A stretch of DNA of 23,807 bases from JANXLS01 sp038227045 (GCA_038227045.1 JBBRQD010000087.1:1-23807); one strand, 5' to 3'; positions 15,622 through 23,253 are shown, numbered from the stretch's first letter. The notes: generated by a model not told the origin, from the sequence alone. Numbers and translations: made by a program.

Positions 15622-15642
15622 GGACGGACTGGCAGTCCGTCC
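15622..15642 (-). repeat. Perfect 9-bp-stem hairpin overlapping the selB stop codon
   Basis: GGACGGACT and AGTCCGTCC are separated by 3 nt, giving a very stable stem-loop. Position 15642 is also the last base of the selB stop codon. No T-tract follows on the minus strand, so it is not a canonical terminator. It may be a REP-like palindrome or a transcript-end protector. Upstream, the 15505-15621 stretch holds nothing else recognisable. Confidence 0.5.
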
Positions 15643-17579
15643 TACGTTGTCAGCAACTTTCTCACATCCCCCACCCTCACCGTGAACTTTTCTTTATCCA
15701 GCAATTCAACAAGCGGAACTGCGAATTTTCGGTTCATACCCAAATGTTGGCGAATTTCGGAGGTTGTCCGTTCGGAGCCTTGCGCAAACAACTCTTTCAA
15801 CTTTCGTTTCGCGTCTTCGACATGTGAACGATGAAACGTGACGTCGGCTGTGGCATCGACGAGCTTGCCGGTGTCGCGCAGGTATTTCAAAATCTCGCGC
15901 ATGATTTTTTGTGGAATTTTAAGCTGCGTTTCAAGTTCCGCTCGGCTGGGTGGCGTCAGGCTTCCGGCCTGAAACGCCGCTTCGACTTGATCCGCCTGTT
16001 TGGCCAATTCGCCTTCGAGCTTGCGTTCGCGGCCCGGCAACGAAACTATATTCGAATCCAACTGCACCAACCCGGCTTGCTTCATCAAAATCAAAAGGTC
16101 GTCGAAAAACGCCACGATTAACTCATCCGTCGTTTTTTTCAGCCGCTGCTTGAGCTCCGGGCGCTCGATTCCCGCCAGTGCGGGATGCTCCTTGATGAAA
16201 TCCTTAACATGCTGTACGGCGCGATTGGAGACTTCCTTGAAAACAGCGGAGGACAAGAATTCTGCTCCCGGTTTGAGCGCGACCGCATTGCCGTCCGCAA
16301 CTGCTTTCGCCGCAGATGAAACGATGCGTTCCGGCAGCAATCCTGTTTCAGCGCAAAGTTGCAGCACGCTCTTGGGCACGCATGACACGGCGAGAAGGTG
16401 CCGCAGGAATTTTTCCGCATCATCAACGGCCACAAGCCGCGCTTTCAAATCTTCCAAGGATTCTGCCAGCAGCCGCTTTCGCTTGATCGGGACGACATCG
16501 AGCACGCGCCCGCCACCCAGCGTGATCATGGGCGATTGCAGCCGCAGAATAAACCGGTCACCGGGCGCGAGAACTGTTTTATCCTCCAGCAAAACCTGCA
16601 CGAACGCGCTCGCGCCCGGTTTCAGAATGTCGCCTTCGAGCAACAATAGTTTCGCCTGAATCTCCGCGGTCCCCGCGTGAAATCGGACGGCGGCGCGGTG
16701 CTTCAGCGGCCAGGGCGTTGAGGGCAGCAGCGAAAAATGTGCGGCGATCAGATTTGTCGGTTCGAAAATGCCCGGTGTGACTGCGATCATGCCGCGTTCG
16801 ACTTGGCGCTTATCGATGCCGGGACCGATCAAGTTCACCGCAGTGGAATGTCCGGCCTGCCCACGCTCAATCGTCTGATTGTACGCGTGCAATCCTTTCA
16901 CGCGGCCGTGATACGCAGGCGGCAGAACGTCGAGCGTATCGCCGATGGCCACGTGCCCGCTCAGTGGTACGCCGGTCACCACCGTGCCGAAGCCTTCTTT
17001 CGCGAAGACGCGTTGAATCGGCATTCGGAATGGGCCATCGGTTGTGCGCCGCGCGAGTTTCGGGAGTGTTTTTTCGAGCAGCGCCTTGAGTTCGGGGATG
17101 CCTTCGCCCGTCTTCGACGAGACCGCGACAATCGGCTTTCCATCGAGAACTGTGCCGGCTTCCAGTGCGCGGATGTCCTCCATGACGAGTTCGACATAAC
17201 CTGGTTCGACCATGTCGATCTTCGTGACGACGGTCAATCCATCGCGCACGCCGAGCAGTTGAACGATCTGCAAATGTTCGCGCGTCTGGGCCATTACGCC
17301 ATCGTCGGCGGCGACGATCATCAACACGAAATCGATGCCGGTCGCGCCGGCCACCATGTTCTTGACAAAGCGCTCGTGGCCGGGCACATCGATAATGCCG
17401 ATGCGCATCCCGTTTTTCAAAACCATCGGCGCAAAACCGAGATCGATGGTGATGCCCTTGTCCTGTTCTTCAGGGAGCCGGTCGGGATGAATTCCCGTCA
17501 ACGATTTGACCAGCGAGGATTTGCCGTGATCGATATGGCCGGCAGTTCCGATGACAGCGTTGAATATTTGCGTGCTCAT
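15642..17579 (-). CDS. selB: Selenocysteine-specific translation elongation factor SelB
   Basis: The 645-residue GTPase delivers Sec-tRNA to UGA codons that have a SECIS hairpin. G1 is GHIDHGKS (14-21), the switch region is DKGITIDLGF (40-49), G3 is DVPGHE (64-69), G4 is TKID (119-122) and G5 is SSKTG. The SelB-typical form GHIDHGKSSL and the EEQDKGITIDLGFA segment separate it from EF-Tu. Domains II and III follow, then about 250 C-terminal residues forming winged helices that bind SECIS RNA. The start codon overlaps a 12-bp palindrome (17578-17589) and the Shine-Dalgarno sequence is weak. No selA, selD, selC or selenoprotein gene is in this window. It lies 106 bp downstream of the PQQ-like gene. 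Confidence 0.95.
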   Translation of the reverse strand: MSTQIFNAVIGTAGHIDHGKSSLVKSLTGIHPDRLPEEQDKGITIDLGFAPMVLKNGMRIGIIDVPGHERFVKNMVAGATGIDFVLMIVAADDGVMAQTREHLQIVQLLGVRDGLTVVTKIDMVEPGYVELVMEDIRALEAGTVLDGKPIVAVSSKTGEGIPELKALLEKTLPKLARRTTDGPFRMPIQRVFAKEGFGTVVTGVPLSGHVAIGDTLDVLPPAYHGRVKGLHAYNQTIERGQAGHSTAVNLIGPGIDKRQVERGMIAVTPGIFEPTNLIAAHFSLLPSTPWPLKHRAAVRFHAGTAEIQAKLLLLEGDILKPGASAFVQVLLEDKTVLAPGDRFILRLQSPMITLGGGRVLDVVPIKRKRLLAESLEDLKARLVAVDDAEKFLRHLLAVSCVPKSVLQLCAETGLLPERIVSSAAKAVADGNAVALKPGAEFLSSAVFKEVSNRAVQHVKDFIKEHPALAGIERPELKQRLKKTTDELIVAFFDDLLILMKQAGLVQLDSNIVSLPGRERKLEGELAKQADQVEAAFQAGSLTPPSRAELETQLKIPQKIMREILKYLRDTGKLVDATADVTFHRSHVEDAKRKLKELFAQGSERTTSEIRQHLGMNRKFAVPLVELLDKEKFTVRVGDVRKLLTT

Positions 17580-17589
17580 GGTGCACCAT
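17578..17589. promoter_or_regulatory. Palindrome at the selB start codon
   Basis: ATGGTGCACCAT is a perfect 12-bp palindrome sharing two bases with the selB ATG (17579-17577, minus strand). In the mRNA it could pair the initiation region. GGTG inside it is the only ribosome-binding-like sequence. Confidence 0.35.
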
Positions 17590-17656
17590 TAGATTTGCTT
17601 GACCGGAATTGTAAACTGTAAAAAACTGAATGGATTGCGAATAGGATTCGATTCCT

Positions 17657-17673
17657 TCTCCCCTTGAGGGAGA
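17657..17673 (-). repeat. GC-rich stem-loop after the PQQ-like gene
   Basis: TCTCCC and GGGAGA (6-bp stem, 5-nt loop) lie 13 bp downstream of the PQQ-like stop codon, in the selB leader. The outer bases (CCCC and GGGG) extend the symmetry. No T-tract follows on the minus strand. It may be a dispersed palindromic repeat or a weak terminator. Confidence 0.35.
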
Positions 17674-17685
17674 GGGGAAATACAA

Positions 17686-18993
17686 TCACTTTTCCAGCGC
17701 CAGATTCACGCATACGATTTCTTTGTCGTTGCGTGCGAAGCACTTCTTGTCCGCGAACGCCGGATGGCTCCATAGCACTGGGCGGCCGTTGTTTGTGCCA
17801 GTGGGCTCAAGGATGTGCGCGCGGGAAATCTCTTCGTATCCTTTGGGGCTTAAATTGGCAAAAATCAGGTCTCCCTTTTCATTGAAAATAATGTAGCGCG
17901 TGCCGTTCTTGACGATGTACGCGGCAGCCGATCCCGCTTTGACTCCGGCCACCGGCGCGTACGTCTCCCATATTCGTTCGCCGGTTTCGACTTTGACGCA
18001 GCGCAGTTCGCCGTTTTCGCAGACGCCGTACATGTACTCGCCATCGACCACGGGCGCGCACGTTTTCGCGAATAGCCCTGTCTTGCTGTCCGCGCGCCAG
18101 AGCACTTTCGCGTCGGGCTTTTCGGCGTCAAGCTTGACCGCAACGCCCTGGTTGACTCTGGCCCCGACATACAGCACGTCGCCGCTGCGCACGGGCATCA
18201 TGATCGACATGCCGTTGTTGGGCACGATCGGAACGGTCCAATATACTTTGCCGGATTCGGGATCGAGGCCGTTGAGCGACTCGGAACTCCACACGAGCAA
18301 CTGGCGTTTTCCGCCTGCTTCGGTGATGACTGGCGAACTGTACCCCGGTTCGCGGGCGTTCAGCGCCTTCCACAATTCCTTGCCGGTATCCTTGGCGAAT
18401 GCGACAACCACGCTGCCTTCGCCGCCGACTATGCAGAATAACTTGTTGCCATCAACCAGCGGATGACAGGCAAAGCCCCACATCGGCGTCTTGGTTTTGT
18501 ATTCTTCGCACAAATCTTTCTTCCAGAGCAACGCGCCTTTGTCGGCGTCCAGGCAACTGAGCATGCCTTCGGCGCCGAGCGCGTAGACTTTTCCGTCGGA
18601 AACGGTCGGCGTCGCGCGAGGTCCGCCGGGATATGCGATGGTGTATTCGCTCGGATATTTATATTCCCACAGTTGTTTGCCGCTTGCCGCGTCGAGACAC
18701 AGGAGCCGCTCGTCGCCCTGCCGCGTGCTGCGCTTGTTTTGGTCGCCTGCCGCGCCTCCTTTGACTAGGTAATCGAAGACATAGACCTTTCCAGCCACAA
18801 CCGCCGGGCCGGAATAGCCCTCGTTGATGGGCGTGCGCCAAAGCACTTTCGGTCCGCCTTCGGGAAACTTCTCGATCAATCCAGTCTCGCGCCATTCGTC
18901 GTTTCGGTGAACGCCTTCCCATTGCGGCCAATCCTCGGCGCGAAGCCCCAGCACCGCGACAATGCATAGGCAAGAAATAGAAACTATTCGCAT
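17686..18993 (-). CDS. Secreted PQQ-like beta-propeller repeat protein
   Basis: The 435-residue protein has a signal peptide, MRIVSISCLCIVAVLGLRA, with likely cleavage before EDWPQW. It is therefore predicted to be exported to the periplasm or surface. The mature start (DWPQW) and repeated blades of the pattern GKVYxLxxxxGxLxCLDaxtGkxLW (for example GKVYALGAEGMLSCLDADKGALLWKK and YMYGVCENGELRCVKVETGERIWE) define a PQQ-type eight-bladed propeller. This form is very common in Planctomycetes and Verrucomicrobia. No PQQ or metal ligands of quinoprotein dehydrogenases are evident, so it is more likely a binding or scaffold protein than an enzyme. AAGGGGAA about 8 bp upstream is a good ribosome binding site. 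It starts 45 bp downstream of the cupin gene and is probably co-transcribed with it. Confidence 0.88.
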   Translation of the reverse strand: MRIVSISCLCIVAVLGLRAEDWPQWEGVHRNDEWRETGLIEKFPEGGPKVLWRTPINEGYSGPAVVAGKVYVFDYLVKGGAAGDQNKRSTRQGDERLLCLDAASGKQLWEYKYPSEYTIAYPGGPRATPTVSDGKVYALGAEGMLSCLDADKGALLWKKDLCEEYKTKTPMWGFACHPLVDGNKLFCIVGGEGSVVVAFAKDTGKELWKALNAREPGYSSPVITEAGGKRQLLVWSSESLNGLDPESGKVYWTVPIVPNNGMSIMMPVRSGDVLYVGARVNQGVAVKLDAEKPDAKVLWRADSKTGLFAKTCAPVVDGEYMYGVCENGELRCVKVETGERIWETYAPVAGVKAGSAAAYIVKNGTRYIIFNEKGDLIFANLSPKGYEEISRAHILEPTGTNNGRPVLWSHPAFADKKCFARNDKEIVCVNLALEK

Positions 18994-19038
18994 GACTAAT
19001 TCCCCTTGATCCAGAAACTGTTTCTTGCCGTTCTTTTC

Positions 19039-19767
19039 CTAGAATCGCTTTTGTCCATCCATGGCGAGCGTTGCAGAATCGAAATAGCGGTCGAGTTGCC
19101 CGCAGAAACCGATTTGCGTGGTATCCGACGGTTGCATCAATTCGTTCGCGGCGAGATGCAAATGATCGATTCGTCCGCCGGTTATGGCGATAATTTTCTG
19201 CAGCGAGTTCTGCGCATCTTCAAACGCGCCGTGCGTCACGCGCGCGTACCAATCCTGGTGGTGCGATTTTGTGCGCTGGATGCAGCGCTTGTAAAACACA
19301 TCCAGCGCTTTGCGTCCTTCGTCGGGCGAACGCTCGAACGCGTTCTTCAATTCCAGAAAACCGTCGACGCCGCGGTCGCGCCGCCGCAGTGCGTCACTGA
19401 GCGTGATCGCGTTCATTTCAAGCGCGAAACGCGACGGATCTTCGAGCACTTCGTTGGAAAATGTAACGATGTTGTCGCCGCGCTCCGGAAGTCCGCTGTT
19501 CTGCATGACGATCAGCACTTCAAAATCGCCGTGCGGATTGATCAGCCGATGGACCGTTCCCGCCGTAAAAAGGTACGCGGCGTGCGTGCACAATTCAACG
19601 CGCGAGAAACCGTTTCGATCGATGATTTCAACTGCGCCGGACCCGCTCAACACAAAATACAGCTCCGTGCAAACCAGATGAACATGCGGCGTCCCACCGC
19701 GCTGGCCATCGGGTCCGGGCGTCTCATACACCTTCAATCGGGTCAGCAGCGTTCCGCCGGGCATCAT
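19039..19767 (-). CDS. Cupin domain-containing protein
   Basis: The 242-residue protein has an N-terminal cupin fold. GTPHVHLVCTELYFVLSGSGAVEI is the first cupin motif, with His residues and a Glu as probable metal ligands. The GTVHRLINPHGDFEVLIVM segment is the second motif. The C-terminal 130 residues are helical and not recognised. Substrate and role are unknown; a sugar or small-molecule isomerase, dioxygenase or sensory role is possible. The frame stays open upstream to 19890, but the added N-terminus would be encoded by the heptamer array and a palindrome and is implausible. ATG at 19767 (or 19764) directly precedes the conserved PGGTLLTRLKVYETP. AGGAC about 9 bp upstream is the Shine-Dalgarno sequence, and it is part of the heptamer array. 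Confidence 0.75.
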   Translation of the reverse strand: MMPGGTLLTRLKVYETPGPDGQRGGTPHVHLVCTELYFVLSGSGAVEIIDRNGFSRVELCTHAAYLFTAGTVHRLINPHGDFEVLIVMQNSGLPERGDNIVTFSNEVLEDPSRFALEMNAITLSDALRRRDRGVDGFLELKNAFERSPDEGRKALDVFYKRCIQRTKSHHQDWYARVTHGAFEDAQNSLQKIIAITGGRIDHLHLAANELMQPSDTTQIGFCGQLDRYFDSATLAMDGQKRF

Positions 19768-19775
19768 AAGAAAAA

Positions 19776-19803
19776 AGTCCTGAGTCCTGAGTGCCGAGTG
19801 CCG
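19776..19803. repeat. Heptamer tandem array, type D (AGTCCTG x2, AGTGCCG x2)
   Basis: Four exact-phase 7-bp units fill 19776-19803: two identical AGTCCTG, then two identical AGTGCCG. An inverted partial copy, GCACTCAGGA, lies at 19887-19896 and pairs perfectly with 19785-19794. The array lies in the divergent cupin/PPK2 promoter region. Confidence 0.75.
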
Positions 19804-19808
19804 GTGAT

Positions 19809-19828
19809 TGCATTTCGAGCGAAATGCA
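19809..19828. promoter_or_regulatory. 9-bp inverted repeat, candidate operator between cupin and PPK2 genes
   Basis: TGCATTTCG and CGAAATGCA are perfect inverted halves separated by only 2 bp, centred in the 137-bp divergent intergenic region. A dimeric regulator site is the simplest reading; a hairpin is also possible. No clear -10/-35 pair stands out beside it. Confidence 0.45.
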
Positions 19829-19904
19829 GCACGATATGATACAATCGACTGAATAAGAATAAAACAATTTTGGCAATAGTTGCAATGCACTCAGGAATTT
19901 AATT

Positions 19905-20711
19905 ATGGGCACTGGCAAATACAGAATCGACGACGGCAAAGGCTTTCGATTGAACGATTTCAATCCGGACGACACGGGTGATTTCAAAGACCGCGAGGCT
20001 GCGGAAGCCGCGACGTTGCAGGATTTGAAGCGGCTTCGCGAATTGCAGGAAAAATTCTATGTGGACCGCCGCTTCTCGATGCTGGTCGTCCTCCAGGCCA
20101 TGGACACCGGCGGCAAGGACGGCACCATCGATCACGTGTTCAGCGGTGTCAATCCAACCGGCTGTTACGTCACTGGCTTCAAGCGCCCAAACGACGAAGA
20201 ACTCTCGCACGATTTTTTGTGGCGCGTTCACAAAACGACTCCGGCCAAGGGCATGATTGGAATCTTCAACCGCTCTCATTATGAAGACGTGTTGGTCGTT
20301 CGCGTTCACGATTATGTGTCCCGGAAAATTTGGGAGAAGCGTTACGCGCAGATCAACGAATTTGAAAATATGCTGGCCGAAAATGGCACGCTTATTGTTA
20401 AATTCTTTTTACATATCGGTAAAGTTGAGCAAAAGCGAAGGCTTCAGGATCGGTTGGACGACAAGGAAAAACTCTGGAAGTTCGAGCCGGGCGATCTGAA
20501 AGAACGCGAATACTGGAACGACTATCAGGAGGCCTATCAGGATGTGATAAAAAAGTGCAGCACGCCTCATGCACCTTGGTATGTTGTCCCGGCGAACAAG
20601 AAGTGGTACCGCAACTATGTCGTGGCACACGCGCTCGTAAAGGCTCTTGAGCACATTGATTACAAACTACCGAAGCCCAATTTCGTCCCGAGCGCGATGA
20701 TCGTAAAGTAG
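19905..20711 (+). CDS. ppk2: Polyphosphate kinase 2 family protein (polyphosphate:nucleotide phosphotransferase)
   Basis: The 268-residue PPK2-family kinase transfers phosphate between polyphosphate and nucleotides. Walker A is MDTGGKDG (66-73), with the phosphate-binding K71 and D72. The second motif is FNRSHYED (121-128). The lid region includes KFFLHIGKVEQKRRLQDRLDD and the C-terminal motif is APWYVVPANKKWYRN (223-237). The N-terminal DDTGDFKDREAAEAATLQDLKRLRELQEKFY fits the single-domain subclass that commonly phosphorylates AMP or ADP from polyphosphate. The exact nucleotide preference is not predictable by eye. AGGA 8 bp before ATG is the ribosome binding site, and it lies inside an inverted partial copy of the type D heptamer. 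It is divergent from the cupin gene; a candidate operator lies between them. Confidence 0.93.
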   Translation: MGTGKYRIDDGKGFRLNDFNPDDTGDFKDREAAEAATLQDLKRLRELQEKFYVDRRFSMLVVLQAMDTGGKDGTIDHVFSGVNPTGCYVTGFKRPNDEELSHDFLWRVHKTTPAKGMIGIFNRSHYEDVLVVRVHDYVSRKIWEKRYAQINEFENMLAENGTLIVKFFLHIGKVEQKRRLQDRLDDKEKLWKFEPGDLKEREYWNDYQEAYQDVIKKCSTPHAPWYVVPANKKWYRNYVVAHALVKALEHIDYKLPKPNFVPSAMIVK

Positions 20712-20910
20712 CTTCGTTTAAGTTATTGCGAAGGGACGGCAGGATGATAAGGAGAGGCGCTGAAAAGGCGAAACGATTCATTTAAAAACTTCTTCCACCC
20801 TCTCAACCTTGGCATTTTTTCGTTGCGGCTTTGCGACAGAAAATGGCTTCGCTTTTGCGAATTATGCGTATGTGCGCCCCATAATTGCATTTTATTGATA
20901 CTTTCAATCT

Positions 20911-20940
20911 TTTACGATACGATTACTCGTGTAATATATA
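20911..20940 (+). promoter_or_regulatory. Candidate promoter of the coiled-coil gene
   Basis: TTTACG (20911-20916), an 18-bp spacer and TATATA (20935-20940) give a plausible but weak sigma70-like promoter. TAATAT overlaps it at 20932-20937 as an alternative -10. The predicted leader is about 70 nt. Confidence 0.35.
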
Positions 20941-20950
20941 GCTCGTGAGG

Positions 20951-20967
20951 CGGCGCTACGTGCGCCG
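20951..20967 (+). promoter_or_regulatory. Leader hairpin upstream of the coiled-coil gene
   Basis: CGGCGC and GCGCCG form a 6-bp GC stem with a 5-nt loop, about 50 bp before the start codon and just inside the predicted transcript. It could stabilise the 5' end. No riboswitch family is recognised. Confidence 0.4.
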
Positions 20968-21017
20968 AGACAAGAGTTGTCGACAGCGCAGGTTGGCCAC
21001 CTTTCGGGGAAACGAAC

Positions 21018-23252
21018 ATGCAGTTGATCGTCACATGTGCAGGTTGCGGCGCGAAATACCGAGGCGAATCCGGACCGAAAAAATTCCGATGCGCCGCGTG
21101 TTCGAACCTCTTCACCTTTCCGGATCAGCCCAAATCGGCCGCGGCAGGCTCGATTTTGTGTTCGAATTGCTGGACCGAGACCGTGCCAACCGAAAAATTA
21201 AAAAACTGCGGCTTCTGCTCGCAGCGTGTCGCGCCGCGCTACGGCGGAGTGGCCGCGGAAGACAAGCAGGCCAAAGCCAAGAAGCAGTTGGTTCCCAACG
21301 ATCCTAATTTGACCGATGCCGCGGCGCGGGCGAATCCACCCAGCGGCGAAATGAAGGCCGGTGGCGTCATTGCGCCTCCGGAACGCAAAAAGTCCGGCGA
21401 ATTCGAAGGGGGCGATTGGAAAGAGATCGGCCGCGAGCAGAAACCCGACGTGCCCGATCCCAAGAAGACTCAAGCCTTTGATCTCATGACCGAGTTAAAA
21501 AATGAACTCGAGCCTGAAATGCAGGGTGTCGTCGAATCCATCATGAAATCGCAGCAGTTCAATATCAAGGACCATCAGCCGCACGATGCGGTGCCTCGCT
21601 CGGCGAACAACGGTGAGCAGAAGCCGCCATCGGATCACCAGGCGGAAGAGGCGCGGCGGCAGGCGGCAGCGGTTCTCGCTTTGCAGGCAAAGCTCAACGC
21701 GGTCGAGGCTCAACTTCAAACCGAAAAGCAGGCCCGGGAACAAGTTACCGGCGAACGCAACGCGCTGAATGCGAAAGTCGCCGATCTCGACGCACGGCTG
21801 GTGCAGGAAAGTACCGCGCGGGAGGCAGCGGCGCAGAACAATATAACGCCCGAGTTGCAAGCCAAGGTCGCCGAATTGCAAGCCAGAGTCGGTGAGTTGA
21901 CCGCGCGCGTGGCGTCCGAGGGATCGGCGAAAACGTCAATTGCCGCTGAACGTGACGAATTGCGAAAGTTAAAGCACGAGCGCGAATCCAATGATGCCGA
22001 TTTGGAAACCCGGCTGAATGAGCAACGCACTGCCACTGAAACGGTGCAGCGTGAGCGCGATCACTGGTTCGCGGCGCACAAAGAACTGGACACCAAAAGC
22101 GCCGACCACTCCGCGCGCGTTGCGGATCTTGAAACCCGTCTCGGCAACGAGCGGAAATCCAGGGAAACGCTCCATAAAGAGCGCGATTCTCTTTCGAGCA
22201 CCAACCACGAATTGCAGGCCCGCATCGCCGATCTCGACTCGCGTCTGCATTCGGAGCAAAGCGAAAAGGAAGCCATCACCGCCAAGCACGACGAACATTT
22301 CGGAGCCCGGAACGAACTGGATGCCAAAGTCGCCAATCTGGAGTCGCGTCTGAATTCAGAGCGCCAGGTTACCGAATCGATTCAGCGCGAGCGCGACCAA
22401 TGGCGCGCGGCGCACAAGGAATTGGACGCCAAAAGCGCCGATCTGGTCCGCCGCCATGCCACCGAGCGCGAAGCGAAGGAGCGCGCGCTCAAAGAGCACG
22501 GCGACATGTCCAACCAGCATCGCGAGTTGAACGCCAATCTCGCCGATTTGAAAACGCGTCTCAAGGAAGAACAGGATAGCCAGCAACACGTGCGGAAGGA
22601 ACGCGACGATGCGCAATTGCGGGTCGTCGCGGCAGAATCACGGATCGCAAAAGCCGAAGCGGAAGCCGCGCGCCAAAGCCTTGCAATGCATACCCGATTG
22701 GAGAAATTTTCCGCCGAAAACAATCTCATTCTCGCCAAACTCGCGGAGAGGACTTCCGATCTCGCCGCCCATGCGGCGAAGACTCGCAAACAGCTCGACG
22801 AAATGACTCAGCACCACGGCGACAACGTCGAAACCGGCGCGGCCGAATTGAAGGCCAAATTGGAGCATGAGAGCGCTGAAATCGGTGCGCGATTGAAGAA
22901 ACTGATGCAGGAGCACGACGTAACCGTTGCACAAAACGGAACGAATCAACCGCCGACGGCGAACGACGCTATCGTCAAAGATGAGCCCGAGCGCTTGCCC
23001 ACCGGTTTGATAGAGATCTTCCCGTCCGATCCCCAAGCGGAACTGCAGCCGGAACCGGAGTCCTTGCCGGATGTAGAAGCGGAACCGGAACTGGAGGAGG
23101 TACCTGAACTCGCCGGTGCGCTGCATGGCTCGTCGAGTTCCACCAATGCCGCGATCGCGGAACATACGCAAGCCACCGAACCCGGGGCGGGAAAATCCAG
23201 CGGCACGTTCTGGGCGAAGGTTTTCAAGAGACCGCACACCAAGGCGGAATAG
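21018..23252 (+). CDS. Zinc-ribbon protein with long coiled coil built of 35-residue repeats
   Basis: The 744-residue protein of unknown function has three parts. Two zinc ribbons come first. The first is MJ0042-like: CxxC at 7/10 and CxxC at 25/28. The second has CxxC at 48/51 and CxxC at 64/67. A Pro/Lys-rich linker (about 80-205) follows. The coiled coil (about 205-630) includes six 35-residue repeats (327-361 and 369-543), each five heptads starting ADLxxRL. The tail (about 655-725) is very acidic and Glu/Pro-rich, and the end is basic (KVFKRPHTKAE). There are no membrane segments or signal peptide, so it is probably cytoplasmic. GGGG about 8 bp before ATG is the ribosome binding site. 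A structural or scaffolding role is inferred from the coiled coil only. Confidence 0.85.
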   Translation: MQLIVTCAGCGAKYRGESGPKKFRCAACSNLFTFPDQPKSAAAGSILCSNCWTETVPTEKLKNCGFCSQRVAPRYGGVAAEDKQAKAKKQLVPNDPNLTDAAARANPPSGEMKAGGVIAPPERKKSGEFEGGDWKEIGREQKPDVPDPKKTQAFDLMTELKNELEPEMQGVVESIMKSQQFNIKDHQPHDAVPRSANNGEQKPPSDHQAEEARRQAAAVLALQAKLNAVEAQLQTEKQAREQVTGERNALNAKVADLDARLVQESTAREAAAQNNITPELQAKVAELQARVGELTARVASEGSAKTSIAAERDELRKLKHERESNDADLETRLNEQRTATETVQRERDHWFAAHKELDTKSADHSARVADLETRLGNERKSRETLHKERDSLSSTNHELQARIADLDSRLHSEQSEKEAITAKHDEHFGARNELDAKVANLESRLNSERQVTESIQRERDQWRAAHKELDAKSADLVRRHATEREAKERALKEHGDMSNQHRELNANLADLKTRLKEEQDSQQHVRKERDDAQLRVVAAESRIAKAEAEAARQSLAMHTRLEKFSAENNLILAKLAERTSDLAAHAAKTRKQLDEMTQHHGDNVETGAAELKAKLEHESAEIGARLKKLMQEHDVTVAQNGTNQPPTANDAIVKDEPERLPTGLIEIFPSDPQAELQPEPESLPDVEAEPELEEVPELAGALHGSSSSTNAAIAEHTQATEPGAGKSSGTFWAKVFKRPHTKAE
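21996..22646 (+). repeat. Six 35-residue (105-bp) repeats within the coiled-coil gene
   Basis: Units begin ADLETRL, ADLETRL, ADLDSRL, ANLESRL, ADLVRRH and ADLKTRL at residues 327, 369, 404, 439, 474 and 509. A 7-residue spacer (ADHSARV) follows the first. Units 1 and 4 share QRERDxWxAAHKELDxKSAD, which points to duplication of a multi-unit block rather than simple heptad drift. Confidence 0.7.
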
Positions 23253-23253
23253 T

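Larger units (their letters stand above)
20712..21017. other. 306-bp gene-free region upstream of the coiled-coil gene; promoter and leader hairpin
   Basis: No credible gene is seen; short frames here have no ribosome binding sites. The stretch 20810-20940 is AT-rich. AATTATG (20860-20866) is inverted as CATAATT (20880-20886). A weak CTTCG/CGAAG hairpin just after ppk2 lacks a T-tract. A promoter candidate (20911-20940) and a leader hairpin (20951-20967) are listed separately. Confidence 0.5.

Noticed and set aside
16737..17621. 294-codon plus-strand frame opposite selB
   Set aside because: Antisense of a clearly functional GTPase; composition is that of a shadow frame.
1508..19803. Heptamer arrays as CRISPR
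   Set aside because: Units are 7 bp with no spacers and no cas genes; they are tandem arrays, mostly in inverted pairs, not repeat-spacer arrays.
19006..19839. 277-codon plus-strand frame opposite the cupin gene
   Set aside because: The cupin motifs on the minus strand are convincing; this frame has no homology signal.
19768..19890. N-terminal extension of the cupin protein starting at 19890
   Set aside because: The extra 41 codons run through the heptamer array and the 9-bp inverted repeat; the conserved protein begins at 19767 with a Shine-Dalgarno sequence in front.
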